Part shown: positions 9,606 through 18,113 of the stretch, in pieces | Numbering within the stretch: position 1 is the stretch's first letter | Layout of the letters: every line of letters begins with the position of its first letter | Assembly: GCA_964541085.1 (NCBI GenBank) | Contig: CAZIPA010000002.1 | Coordinates: forward strand, 40,857-104,856 | Reading direction: 5' to 3' | DNA length: 64,000 nt | DNA from: UBA4644 sp964541085 | Lineage (GTDB): Bacteria > Bacillota > Clostridia > Oscillospirales > Butyricicoccaceae | Program-made: the position numbers and the translations under genes | Notes under the pieces: generated by a model | The model's database searches: none | What the model was told of the DNA's origin: nothing | What the model saw: the letters and a program-made list of their open reading frames with translations, nothing else

Positions 9606-10277
9606 TCACTCCTTTTTGAACAGCACCCGATTTCCCTCCCGGTCGGCGCAGAAAAGAAATACCTGCTCCGGTGCGGCAACGCCCTCGGCCTTCAGCACCC
9701 GCTCCAGCCAGTCCCGATCCTTTTCCAGCTGCCGCAGCGCCGCCGCCCGGACAACGCCGTCGGAAATCACCGTCAGAAGGGGCTGGGCCCGGCGGGTTTT
9801 GATTCCCAGCTGTCCTGCTGTGGCAGGGGCTTCCCGGCTTTCCAGCAGAATGCTCAGCTGTCCGTTGGTTTCCAGCTGGGCAAAGGCCACCTGCCGCACA
9901 TCAAACACGCCGCCCAGACGGAGATCCTCCAGCAGATCATCGGTGCTCAGGCGCAATCGGCGCAGGGCCTGCTGATCCAGCGTTCCATCCCGGATCACAG
10001 GGACGGGCTTGCCCGTGAGCAGCAGCCGCAGCCGGCTGCTTTTCAGCGTCAGAGCGGACACCAGCACCTCTGCCGCAATGAGGGTCAGCACCGGCACCAG
10101 CCCGTGAGACAGAGGGATATCCATATCCTGCATGGGCACCGATGCCACCGCCGACACCAGAATCGTCACCACCAGCTCTCCCGGCTGCATCTCTCCCACC
10201 TGCCGCTTGCCCATCAGCCGCAGGGCAAGGATGATCGCCAGATACAAAATCAGCGTTCGCAGCAGCGGGATCAGCAT
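9606..10277 (-). CDS. DUF421 family membrane protein (YetF/YdfR-like)
   Basis: A 223-residue protein with the DUF421 layout. Three N-terminal membrane helices (to about residue 80) contain the signature LRLMGKRQVGEMQPGELVVTI. A cytosolic beta-rich domain follows with a PVPVIRDGTLDQQALRRLRLS segment. Family members are found in spore formers and have been linked to the inner membrane of the spore, but no biochemical function is established. It is co-transcribed with the DUF4363-like gene 4 bp downstream. Confidence 0.88.
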   Translation of the reverse strand: MLIPLLRTLILYLAIILALRLMGKRQVGEMQPGELVVTILVSAVASVPMQDMDIPLSHGLVPVLTLIAAEVLVSALTLKSSRLRLLLTGKPVPVIRDGTLDQQALRRLRLSTDDLLEDLRLGGVFDVRQVAFAQLETNGQLSILLESREAPATAGQLGIKTRRAQPLLTVISDGVVRAAALRQLEKDRDWLERVLKAEGVAAPEQVFLFCADREGNRVLFKKE

Positions 10278-10350
10278 AGAATATCCTCCGTTTCCTCCGG
10301 TTTTCCTGCTGCTATTGTGCCGTGGATGCGGGCTATTTATGCGTATCTAT

Positions 10351-10379
10351 AAAGAAAACGCCCGGCACAAGGCCGGGCG
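10351..10379 (-). terminator. Terminator downstream of the trmH-type gene (copy A of a repeat)
   Basis: On the minus strand an 8-bp GC stem (CGCCCGGC with GCCGGGCG, 5-base loop) is followed by TTTTCTTT. A nearly identical hairpin lies at 10680-10700, right after the trmH-type stop codon, but without a T tract. Confidence 0.75.
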
Positions 10380-10705
10380 AAGTTCGTCAAAGAACATTGG
10401 GCAGGCTCTGCCCTAAAAAATTGTTTTTGCCCGTAATCTATATGATTATGGGTAAAAACACCGTAACCCGCCACATTTTCCTGCTTGCGCAGCAAGCCCC
10501 GCCGACGAGTGTCGGCGTCATGCCGCAGGAAGCCGCAGCAGTGCGGCGACTGAGGCGGTTAAATTAGAGGGGGCCTCGCAAAATTGAAAATTTTGTGGGG
10601 AGAAAATCGGCGAAACCGGCCCGCAGGCCGGATCCAAACTGTCGAAGAAAACCCAGCGAAGCGGTTTTCTGACAGTCTCCGCCCGGCACAGGGCCGGGCG
10701 AAGTT
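10359..10705. repeat. Hairpin-rich intergenic insertion bounded by a 26-bp direct repeat
   Basis: Two direct copies of a 26-bp hairpin-containing sequence, at 10359-10384 and 10680-10705, differ at one base. Between them lie several further inverted repeats: a 6-bp stem at 10399-10413, a 17-bp stem with two G-T positions at about 10422-10460, GC stems around 10484-10545, and a hairpin containing GAAAACC/GGTTTTC within 10640-10675. No credible ORF is present. The arrangement fits a roughly 321-bp non-coding element whose insertion duplicated the terminator hairpin of the neighbouring gene. Confidence 0.6.
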
Positions 10706-10709
10706 GCTG

Positions 10710-11546
10710 TTATTGTTGCGATTCCGGCTGACCCAGCAGGGCCAGCTGGTAAAAGGCCACGGCGCTGGCCGCCGCCACATTCAGCGAATCCACACCGTGA
10801 GACATGGGGATGCGGACGGTATAATCGCAGTTTGCAATGGTTTCTCCCGCAAGGCCGTCCCCTTCCGTACCCATGACAATGGCAAGCCTTGGCTCGGCCA
10901 TCAGGTGCGGGTCGGACAATGCCACCGAATCCTCCCGCAGCGCCATCGCCGCCGTTTTGAAGCCCAGCCCATGCAGGGTATCCGTCCAGCATACCCCCTC
11001 CGGCAGATAGGTCCAGGGCACCAGAAATACATTGCCCATGCTCACCCGGGCGGCTCTGCGGTACAGCGGTTCACTGCCCGCCGCCGTCAGCAGCACACCG
11101 TCCACATTCAGCGCCGCCGCCGAGCGGAAAATCGCGCCGATGTTGGTGGGATTCATCACATTTTCCAGCACGGCAATGCGCCGGGCATTTTTGCACACCT
11201 GCTCCACCGTAGGCAGCGGAGGCCGCAGCATGGCGCACAGCATTCCCCGGGTCAGATGAAAGCCGGTGATCTGGGTCAGCACCTCCAGCTCTGCCGCATA
11301 TACGGGAATGTCCTCCGGACACCGGGCCAGAATCGCTGCGCCCTTGCCGGTAATGTGTTTGGTCTCCATGAGAAAGGATACCGGCTTGCAGCCTGCGTCC
11401 AGCGCTCTGCCGATCACCAGCGGACTCTCAGCCACAAACAGCGCGTTGGCCGGATCTGCCCGATTCAGCAGCTGATTTTCCGTCAGACGGGCATATACAT
11501 CCAGCTCCGGTGCGATAATGCTTGTAATTTCCACAACATTTGCCAT
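10710..11546 (-). CDS. TrmH/SpoU family RNA 2'-O-methyltransferase
   Basis: A 278-residue SPOUT methyltransferase that transfers a methyl group from S-adenosylmethionine to a ribose 2'-OH in rRNA or tRNA. All three SpoU motifs are present: NPTNIGAIFRSAAAL (motif 1), VMGTEGDGL (motif 2) and IPMSHGVDSLNVAAASA (motif 3). An N-terminal substrate-binding domain of about 110 residues precedes them. The target RNA cannot be told from sequence. Monocistronic; the terminator region downstream has been altered by the insertion at 10359-10705. Confidence 0.9.
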   Translation of the reverse strand: MANVVEITSIIAPELDVYARLTENQLLNRADPANALFVAESPLVIGRALDAGCKPVSFLMETKHITGKGAAILARCPEDIPVYAAELEVLTQITGFHLTRGMLCAMLRPPLPTVEQVCKNARRIAVLENVMNPTNIGAIFRSAAALNVDGVLLTAAGSEPLYRRAARVSMGNVFLVPWTYLPEGVCWTDTLHGLGFKTAAMALREDSVALSDPHLMAEPRLAIVMGTEGDGLAGETIANCDYTVRIPMSHGVDSLNVAAASAVAFYQLALLGQPESQQ

Positions 11547-11635
11547 AACTGTGTCCTCTTTGATTCTGCAAAATCATGCGGCAGGAAGATGACGATCTCC
11601 CCACGGGTGCGGTTTTGTCCCGGCGGAAGGGACGA

Positions 11636-12340
11636 TCATTCCTGCCCTTTGCAGGGATTCTGTGCTTCTGCCTGTCCGGCGCACAGAGCTTCCCCGCCGC
11701 TCTCCGGCACTGCCCGCCGGATGGGATGGCGAAGGACGGTTTTCCGTTTTTCCGGCGGCACTCTGCGGGCATCGGAGAGATAGATTTCATGATGAAAGCG
11801 GGTATGGGAGAGGTCTGTTTCATAGCCCTTTTCCCGAATATAGGCTTCCATCCGGGCCACGGTGGCGGGCTCGTCATCATAGGAGCCGATATGCATACAC
11901 TGCACACACAGCCCCTCCTGACAGGTCAGAAACTCCACTTTGGAAAAGTCCGTTTTCTTCTTTTCCGAAGCCTCGGCCACAGCCCAGTCAAAATCCTCCC
12001 GGGTGACAAAATCCGGAAGACGAATCAGGGCAATCCACTGATAAAGCTCCTTGTGGGTATAATCCACGCCGCAAATGTCCTCCTGCCACCAGAAGCCCTC
12101 CAGCGGCGGCACCACATAATCAAAATAGCCCTGAATGCGATGATCCCCCAGCTTGCTCATTTTGACGGTAAAGGCCACGCCATACAGCAGACCGATGGCC
12201 TGCTTATACTGTCCGCCCTCTTCATTGGGGTCGCCGCTGCCACGGACGGCAAGAAAGTTCATGGAGGGAATCTCCACGATCTCCGGCCGGTTTTTCGGCA
12301 GATAATACTCCCGATATTCCTTTTTATAGTCAAATGCCAC
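11636..12340 (-). CDS. GyrI-like small-molecule-binding domain protein
   Basis: A 234-residue protein matching stand-alone GyrI-like (SHOCT-less, effector-binding) proteins. Conserved-looking segments are MNFLAVRGSGDPN near the N-terminus, FDYVVPPLEGFWW in the middle, and HHEIYLSDARRVPPEKRKT near the expected end. The start is a GTG with a GGGAGG site. About 28 residues rich in Ala/Gly/Glu follow the usual family end and look like an extension past an ancestral stop. Probably binds amphipathic small molecules; function unknown. Confidence 0.82.
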   Translation of the reverse strand: MAFDYKKEYREYYLPKNRPEIVEIPSMNFLAVRGSGDPNEEGGQYKQAIGLLYGVAFTVKMSKLGDHRIQGYFDYVVPPLEGFWWQEDICGVDYTHKELYQWIALIRLPDFVTREDFDWAVAEASEKKKTDFSKVEFLTCQEGLCVQCMHIGSYDDEPATVARMEAYIREKGYETDLSHTRFHHEIYLSDARRVPPEKRKTVLRHPIRRAVPESGGEALCAGQAEAQNPCKGQE

Positions 12341-12367
12341 GGGCTCGCCTCCCTGCGGTTTTCTGTT

Positions 12368-12396
12368 ATTATAGCACGAAGCGGGCCATCCTGCAA
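12368..12396 (-). promoter_or_regulatory. Promoter of the GyrI-like gene
   Basis: Minus-strand TTGCAG (12391-12396), a 17-bp spacer and a perfect TATAAT (12368-12373), 28 bp upstream of the GTG start. Confidence 0.7.
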
Positions 12397-12418
12397 TGAT
12401 CCGATGCTTTCGCAGAAC

Positions 12419-12450
12419 AAAAATATCCCCCCCGGGAAGAGGGTGGATAT
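12419..12450 (-). terminator. Terminator of the glycine cleavage operon
   Basis: On the minus strand ATATCC pairs with GGATAT, supported by inner C/G pairs, followed by TTTTTG. It lies about 20 bp past the lpdA stop codon. Confidence 0.7.
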
Positions 12451-12468
12451 CTGTTTGGTATGGGGATT

Positions 12469-13851
12469 TCAGTTCAGCTTGGCGGCCAGGTCCTCCAGCG
12501 TTTCGGTGAGGGCCTCTTCAAAGGTGGGATGGGGACGCATGGCCCGCAGCAGCTGTTCCACGGTCATATGATTGGCCATAGCCTGGCTCAGCTGGGAGAT
12601 CATATCCGAGCTGTGCTGGCACATCAGCTGTGCGCCCAGAAGCTCATGGGTCTCGCCGTGGGCCAGCACCTTCATAAAGCAGCGGCCCGGATTTTCGATC
12701 AGGGTGCGGGCATTGTCAAACATCACATGCTTGCCAACCTTATAGGGGATGCCCGCCGTCTTGGCCTCAGCCTCGGTAAGACCCACAGCGGCGATCTCCG
12801 GTGTGCAGTAGATGCAGCCGGGCACCAGATTCATCTGCACCCCGTTTTCCTTTCCGCAGAGGAAATCCACGCAGGCCAGACCCTGTGCCGTGGCCACATG
12901 GGCCAGCTGCACAGGAGAGGACACATCGCCCACGGCATACACGCCGGGGATGCTGGTGCGGTAATGCTCGTCCACATGGAGACGGCGGCCATCCATTTCC
13001 GGCTTCAGGCCATCGGCAAACAGGCCCTCCAGATAGGGGCGGCGGCCGATGGCGCACAGCACCTTTTCGCCCTGCACGCTGTTGGCCACATCCTTCACCG
13101 TAAAGGAGACCTTCAGGCTGTCCTCCGCGGCTTCCACCTGCTTCACCATGGCGTTGGTGAAAATCTGAACGCCCTTTTTCTTCAGAATCAGCGCCAGATT
13201 CTGGCCCAGCTCCTTATCCATATTGGGCAGCAGTCGATCCAGGCCCTCCACCACCGTGACCTGGCAGCCCAGATCGGCGTAGAAGCTGGCGAATTCGATG
13301 CCGATGACACCGCCGCCGATGATGACGATGGAGCGATACAGCTCCTCCGCGCCCAGCAGCAGCTCGTCAGAGGTCATCACGCCGGGCAGGTCCAGTCCGG
13401 GGATGGGAGGCCGTGCGGGAACAGAACCGGTAGCGGCCAGAATGTGCTCCGCCTCCAGCAGCTCCTGCGTGCCGTCCTCTCCGGTGACGGTTACATGACC
13501 GGGAGCAGTGATCTGGCCCTTGCCGCGATACAGCGTCACACCGGCCTTGGCAAACAGCGTTTCAATGCCCTGCCGCAGCGTCTGGGAAACCTCCCGCTGC
13601 CGTGCGAACATTTCCGGCAGAGAGAAGGTCAGCCCTTCGCCGTGAACGCCGGGTGTGCCCTCCTTTGCCTCCCGATAGACCCGGGAGGAATGGAGCAGCG
13701 TTTTGGTGGGGATACAGCCCCGGTTCAGGCAGGTTCCGCCCGCTTCCCGGCTCTCCACCACCGCCGTGCGCAGACCCTGCTTTGCAGCATGGAGGGCAGC
13801 CATATAGCCGCCGGGGCCCGCACCGATAACGATCAGTTGATATTGAGACAT
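12469..13851 (-). CDS. lpdA: Dihydrolipoyl dehydrogenase (L protein)
   Basis: A 460-residue flavoprotein disulfide reductase that reoxidises the dihydrolipoyl arm of GcvH using NAD+. Seen: the FAD-binding GAGPGG (10-15), the redox disulfide GGTCLNRGC with Cys41 and Cys46, a second Rossmann motif IGGGVIGIEFA, and the C-terminal HPTFEE segment carrying the active-site His-Glu pair. It is the last gene of the glycine operon, 15 bp after lplA, so it is probably dedicated to the glycine cleavage system. Confidence 0.96.
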   Translation of the reverse strand: MSQYQLIVIGAGPGGYMAALHAAKQGLRTAVVESREAGGTCLNRGCIPTKTLLHSSRVYREAKEGTPGVHGEGLTFSLPEMFARQREVSQTLRQGIETLFAKAGVTLYRGKGQITAPGHVTVTGEDGTQELLEAEHILAATGSVPARPPIPGLDLPGVMTSDELLLGAEELYRSIVIIGGGVIGIEFASFYADLGCQVTVVEGLDRLLPNMDKELGQNLALILKKKGVQIFTNAMVKQVEAAEDSLKVSFTVKDVANSVQGEKVLCAIGRRPYLEGLFADGLKPEMDGRRLHVDEHYRTSIPGVYAVGDVSSPVQLAHVATAQGLACVDFLCGKENGVQMNLVPGCIYCTPEIAAVGLTEAEAKTAGIPYKVGKHVMFDNARTLIENPGRCFMKVLAHGETHELLGAQLMCQHSSDMISQLSQAMANHMTVEQLLRAMRPHPTFEEALTETLEDLAAKLN

Positions 13852-13866
13852 AGGCTTGATTCCTTT

Positions 13867-14853
13867 TCAGATATCTTGTTTTTTCAGCAGAGCACAGATG
13901 TCCTCTGCCACGGCATCGCAGGCAGGCGTTTCCCGCACCGCGCAGCACAGCGCCGGAACGGAAAAGCGGCAGTTTTGCAGACTCCGGATCAGCGGCTGGG
14001 CAAAGCTCTCGTCCAGCGCGTCGGTATAAACGGCGGCTTCGGTACACAGGCCATCGTTCACATCCAGCCGGATGTTGATCTCGCCCCAGTCAAAGCGCCC
14101 GGCGCACTGAAAGCTGAAGGGCACGGTTTTGCCATAAACCCATTCATAGCTGTGGAAGCGGGCATAGCCCTGCTCCAGCGCCGGCTGACTGAAGCTTTCC
14201 GCCTTCAGCACCTCCGCCTCCAGACCATAGACCCGGGAAAACGCCTCCGTCATGGCCTGCTGCATCAGCTCTACCGTCAGGCCGGGCTTCAGCTCGCAGA
14301 GATTCACCACCCGGGAGCGCACAGAGGCAACGCCCTTGCTTTCCAGTTTGACCTGAGAGGGATTCAGATATTTTCCCAGCCGCTCCATGTCCACATTCAG
14401 CAGCAGCGTTCCGTTGTGAAAGCTGCGCCCGTTGTGAGAATAAAAGGAATTGCCGGAAAACTTTCGTCCCTCGGTGAGAATGTCATTGCGCCCGGAAAGC
14501 TCCGTCCGGATGCCCAGACGGCGGCAGGCCTCCATAATCACCCGCTGCTGCTTTTGCAGGTCATAATCCTCCGTCCGCAGACAGAAGGTGAAATTCAGAT
14601 TGCCCAGATCGTGATACACCGCACCGCCGCCGGAAAGCCGACGGGCCAGCACGCCGCCGTCCTGCTCCAGCAGCGTAGTGCGACACTCCTGCCAGGCATT
14701 CTGGTTGCGTCCGATGACCACGGTATGCCGATTCTGCCAGAGATATAAAATGCAGGTATCCGCCGGAACCGTGGCGGTGAGATATTCCTCCAGCGCCAGA
14801 TTCCGGTGGGGATCGGTATCCTGTCCGATGTAGGTTTGCAGTCTGCGGATCAT
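13867..14853 (-). CDS. lplA: Lipoate-protein ligase
   Basis: A 328-residue lipoate-protein ligase A. The signature RRLSGGGAVYHDLGN (residues 71-85) binds the lipoyl-AMP intermediate; the N-terminal catalytic domain is followed by a C-terminal accessory domain (from about 250). It attaches lipoate to the lysine of GcvH. It overlaps gcvPB by 4 bp and precedes lpdA, so the operon supplies the lipoylation activity its own H protein needs. Confidence 0.94.
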   Translation of the reverse strand: MIRRLQTYIGQDTDPHRNLALEEYLTATVPADTCILYLWQNRHTVVIGRNQNAWQECRTTLLEQDGGVLARRLSGGGAVYHDLGNLNFTFCLRTEDYDLQKQQRVIMEACRRLGIRTELSGRNDILTEGRKFSGNSFYSHNGRSFHNGTLLLNVDMERLGKYLNPSQVKLESKGVASVRSRVVNLCELKPGLTVELMQQAMTEAFSRVYGLEAEVLKAESFSQPALEQGYARFHSYEWVYGKTVPFSFQCAGRFDWGEINIRLDVNDGLCTEAAVYTDALDESFAQPLIRSLQNCRFSVPALCCAVRETPACDAVAEDICALLKKQDI

Positions 14854-16277
14854 TGGAAGGAATACCGCAGTACCATGTTCCGGGCCGCGCCGACCTCATC
14901 CAGACGGCGCACCGGCGTATGCAGCGGCGCATCATGGAGGGCCTGGGGATCGGAATGGGCCTGCTCATACAGCTTGATGTAGATATCGCAGACCTGATCC
15001 ATCAGTTCCTTGCTCTCGGTTTCGCAGGGCTCTACCATGAGGGCTTCGTGGACGATCAGGGGGAAGTACATCGTGGGGGGATGCAGACCCCAGTCCAGCA
15101 TACCCTTGGCCAGATCCAGCGCGGAAACGCCGGTCTCCTTGTGCAGATCGGACAGATCCATGACGAACTCGTGCATACAGATCTGATCGTAGGCCATATG
15201 GAAGGTGTCCTTCAGCCGGGCACGCATATAGTTGGCGTTGAGCACGGCATTCATGGCAGCCTCGGGGATGCCCTCTCTGCCCAGGCTCAGCACATAGGTC
15301 AGCGCCTTGATGCACACATCAAAGTTGCCGCAGAACATCTTTACGCGGCCGATGGACTTTTCGGGATAATCGAAGGCATATTTGCCGTCCTTTTCCACCA
15401 CCAGCGGGCCGGGCATATACTTCCGCAGGAAGTCCTTGCAGCCCACCGCTCCTGCACCGGGGCCGCCGCCGCCGTGAGGCGTGGCAAAGGTCTTGTGCAG
15501 ATTGGAGTGAATGCAGTCAAAGCCCATATCGCCGGGACGCACCACGCCCATGACCGCGTTCAGGTTCGCGCCGTCATAATAGCACAGGCCGCCGGCATCG
15601 TGGACGATTCGGGTGATCTCCAGAATGTTCTTGTCAAAGATACCCACCGTGTTGGGGTTGGTCAGCATCAGACCGGCGGTATCCGGGCCCACTGCCGCCC
15701 GCAGCGCATCCAGATCCACGCAGCCGTCCGGGCCGGAGGGGATGTTCACCACCTGGAAGCCGCACATGGCAGCGGTGGCGGGGTTGGTTCCGTGGGCAGA
15801 ATCGGGCACGATGATCTTGGTGCGGGCCGTGTCGCCGCGATCGGTATGATAGGCCTTGATGAGCAGCACGCCGGTAAACTCACCGTGAGCACCGGCTGCC
15901 GGCTGGAAGGTGACGGCATCCATGCCGAAAACTTCTCCCAGCTCGCTGCCCAGAAGATGCAGCGCTTCCAGCGCACCCTGGGCCGTTTCCTCCGGCTGGG
16001 TGGGATGGATGGCAGTAAAGCCGGGCAGCGCCGCCATATCCTCATCAATTTTGGGATTGTATTTCATGGTGCAGGAGCCCAGCGGATAGAAGCCGTCGTT
16101 CACACCGTGGATGCACTTGCACAGCTCGGTATAATGCCGGGTCAGCTCGTTCTCGGAAACATGAGGCAGCCGCAGCGCCGTTTCCCGCTCCTGAGACAGA
16201 TGGAACTCCGGCACATCGCAGGCAGGCATCAGAGAAAGTCCTCTGCCCTCGCAGCCCCGTTCAAAAATCAGCTTCAT
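14850..16277 (-). CDS. gcvPB: Glycine dehydrogenase (decarboxylating) subunit 2
   Basis: A 475-residue P-protein beta subunit. With gcvPA it forms the two-subunit PLP-dependent glycine decarboxylase found in many Firmicutes. The PLP-binding lysine is in NLHKTFATPHGGGGPG (Lys262), and SAHGTNPATA (160-169) is also conserved. It lies 1 bp after gcvPA and overlaps lplA by 4 bp. Confidence 0.97.
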   Translation of the reverse strand: MKLIFERGCEGRGLSLMPACDVPEFHLSQERETALRLPHVSENELTRHYTELCKCIHGVNDGFYPLGSCTMKYNPKIDEDMAALPGFTAIHPTQPEETAQGALEALHLLGSELGEVFGMDAVTFQPAAGAHGEFTGVLLIKAYHTDRGDTARTKIIVPDSAHGTNPATAAMCGFQVVNIPSGPDGCVDLDALRAAVGPDTAGLMLTNPNTVGIFDKNILEITRIVHDAGGLCYYDGANLNAVMGVVRPGDMGFDCIHSNLHKTFATPHGGGGPGAGAVGCKDFLRKYMPGPLVVEKDGKYAFDYPEKSIGRVKMFCGNFDVCIKALTYVLSLGREGIPEAAMNAVLNANYMRARLKDTFHMAYDQICMHEFVMDLSDLHKETGVSALDLAKGMLDWGLHPPTMYFPLIVHEALMVEPCETESKELMDQVCDIYIKLYEQAHSDPQALHDAPLHTPVRRLDEVGAARNMVLRYSFQ

Positions 16278-16278
16278 A

Positions 16279-17598
16279 TCACAGCGCCTCCTTTACAATG
16301 GCAACGGCCTTGTCCAGCTGCTCTTTGGAGACCAGCTCGGTGACACACCAGAGAATGCCGCCGTCCACCTCCGCACCGCCCAGAATGTCCTGCTTTGCCA
16401 GCGCATCCAGAATCTTCTTCCGGCAGTTGGGGCAGGCGCATTCCGTGACAAACTCATGGAAGAACTCGCCGGTATACTTTACCTTGCAGCCTACAGCCTC
16501 CAGTTGAGAGGCAAAATAGTGGGCCTTGCTGACGCACAGCCGTGCGCACTGCTTCATGCCGCTTTCACCCATGGCCGCCATATACACACCGGCGGTAAAG
16601 GCGCACAGCGCCTGGTTGGAGCAGATGTTGGAGGATGCCTTTTCCCGGCGGATATGCTGTTCTCTGGCAGACAGGGTAAGCACATAGCCGCGCTTGCCAT
16701 CCACATCATGAGTCTCACCCACGATACGGCCGGGCAGCTTGCGGGTCATGGCACTGGTGGTGGCCATAAAGCCCAGATACGGGCCGCCAAAGGCGATATC
16801 CAGTCCCAGCGGCTGGCCGTCACCTACGGCAATATCCGCGCCGCACTCCCGGGGAGTGGGCAGCAGAGCGCAGGCAATGGGATTCACGCCCATGACAAAT
16901 TTGGCTCCGGCAGCGTGGACGATCTCGCCGATGGCTTTGGCGTCCTCAATCTGGCCGAAATAGTTGGGCTGCTGGAGATAGAACATGGCGGCATCCGCGC
17001 CCAGCGCAGCCTTCAGGGCCTCCGGGTCGGTGCGGCCATCCTTTGCGGGCACCAGCTTCAGCTCGGTGTTGGAGGCGAAGCAGTAGGTCTGCATCACCTG
17101 AATCACCTGGGGATGGGCAGCGGCGGAAACATAGGCCACCGTGCGCTTCCGATCCTTACACATGGGAATGGTCTCCGCGGCGGCGGTTGCGCCGTCATAG
17201 TGAGACGCATTGGACACATCCATGCCGGTGAGCTCGCACATCATGGTCTGGAACTCGAAGATACCCTGCAATGCGCCCTGGCTGATTTCCGCCTGATAGG
17301 GGGTGTAGCAGGTGACAAGCTCCTCCCGGGAGGTGACGGACTTCACCACGGAGGGGATAAAATGACGATAGGCTCCGGCACCCCGCAGCACGGTCTTGAA
17401 CACATGGTTCTTTTCCGCCAGTGCGGTGACCTTTTCCCGTACCTCCAGCTCAGAAAGGCCGGAGGGCAGGTTCAGCCCATTCTTTTGCAGCAGCATTTCC
17501 TGCGGAACATCCTGATAAAGCTCCTCCAACCGGCCAACGCCGATGGCAGCAAGCATTTGCTCCTGTTCCGCAGCTGTTGTGGGAACATAGCTTCCCAT
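16279..17598 (-). CDS. gcvPA: Glycine dehydrogenase (decarboxylating) subunit 1
   Basis: A 439-residue P-protein alpha subunit, partner of gcvPB. Family segments include YVPTTAAEQEQMLAAIG at the N-terminus, RGAGAYRHFIPSVV (about 94-107), YTPYQAEISQGALQ, and SHYDGATAAAE. Full length. The start has a good AGGAGG site. It lies 3 bp after gcvH. Confidence 0.96.
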   Translation of the reverse strand: MGSYVPTTAAEQEQMLAAIGVGRLEELYQDVPQEMLLQKNGLNLPSGLSELEVREKVTALAEKNHVFKTVLRGAGAYRHFIPSVVKSVTSREELVTCYTPYQAEISQGALQGIFEFQTMMCELTGMDVSNASHYDGATAAAETIPMCKDRKRTVAYVSAAAHPQVIQVMQTYCFASNTELKLVPAKDGRTDPEALKAALGADAAMFYLQQPNYFGQIEDAKAIGEIVHAAGAKFVMGVNPIACALLPTPRECGADIAVGDGQPLGLDIAFGGPYLGFMATTSAMTRKLPGRIVGETHDVDGKRGYVLTLSAREQHIRREKASSNICSNQALCAFTAGVYMAAMGESGMKQCARLCVSKAHYFASQLEAVGCKVKYTGEFFHEFVTECACPNCRKKILDALAKQDILGGAEVDGGILWCVTELVSKEQLDKAVAIVKEAL

Positions 17599-17601
17599 AA
17601 A

Positions 17602-17979
17602 TCAGCCCTCCTGTGCGCAGAAGGCCTCGTATTCCGCAGCATCCATCAGGTCTTCCTGCTCGGTGATGTTCTCGACCTTGATGATCCATGCGCCGTAGGG
17701 ATCGCTGTTCAGCATCTCGGGTGCGTCGGCCAACTCTTCGTTCACGGCGCAGACCGTGCCGCTCACGGGGCAGATCACATCGGAAACGGCCTTGACGGAT
17801 TCCACATCGCCCAGGCTCTCACCGGCGGTCACATCGTCGCCCTCCTGGGGCAGATTGATAAAGACCACATCGCCCAGAGCGTCCTGAGCATAGTCCGTGA
17901 TACCGACAACGGCCACATCGCCTTCCATCTTGACCCACTCGTGGGACTTGGAATACTTCAGATCAGCAGGATAATTCAT
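17602..17979 (-). CDS. gcvH: Glycine cleavage system H protein
   Basis: A 125-residue lipoyl carrier of the glycine cleavage system. The lipoylation motif GDVESVKAVSD places the modified lysine at residue 63, the usual position. The ATG at 17977-17979 was chosen because GGAGG lies 8 bp upstream; a reading seven codons longer starts at TTG without a ribosome binding site. Located between the gcvT-glyA fusion and gcvPA. Confidence 0.96.
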   Translation of the reverse strand: MNYPADLKYSKSHEWVKMEGDVAVVGITDYAQDALGDVVFINLPQEGDDVTAGESLGDVESVKAVSDVICPVSGTVCAVNEELADAPEMLNSDPYGAWIIKVENITEQEDLMDAAEYEAFCAQEG

Positions 17980-18036
17980 AAGAAAAGCCTCCATATTCAA
18001 TAAAATAATAATTTCTCAAAAACGCAAAATATCTGT

Positions 18037-18070
18037 CCCGCCGCCCCGGAAGGGCTCCGGGGCGGGCGGG
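18037..18070 (-). other. Strong GC hairpin between gcvT-glyA and gcvH
   Basis: A 14-bp GC-rich stem with a single bulged C (18037-18050 with 18056-18070) lies in the only long gap inside the operon. On the minus strand it is followed by a moderately T-rich stretch, so it may be a partial terminator or an mRNA-stabilising 3' end. Confidence 0.5.
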
Positions 18071-18113
18071 CAGACTGGAAAAAGGGAATGGGGTAGAAGC
18101 TGCAATTTCAGGA

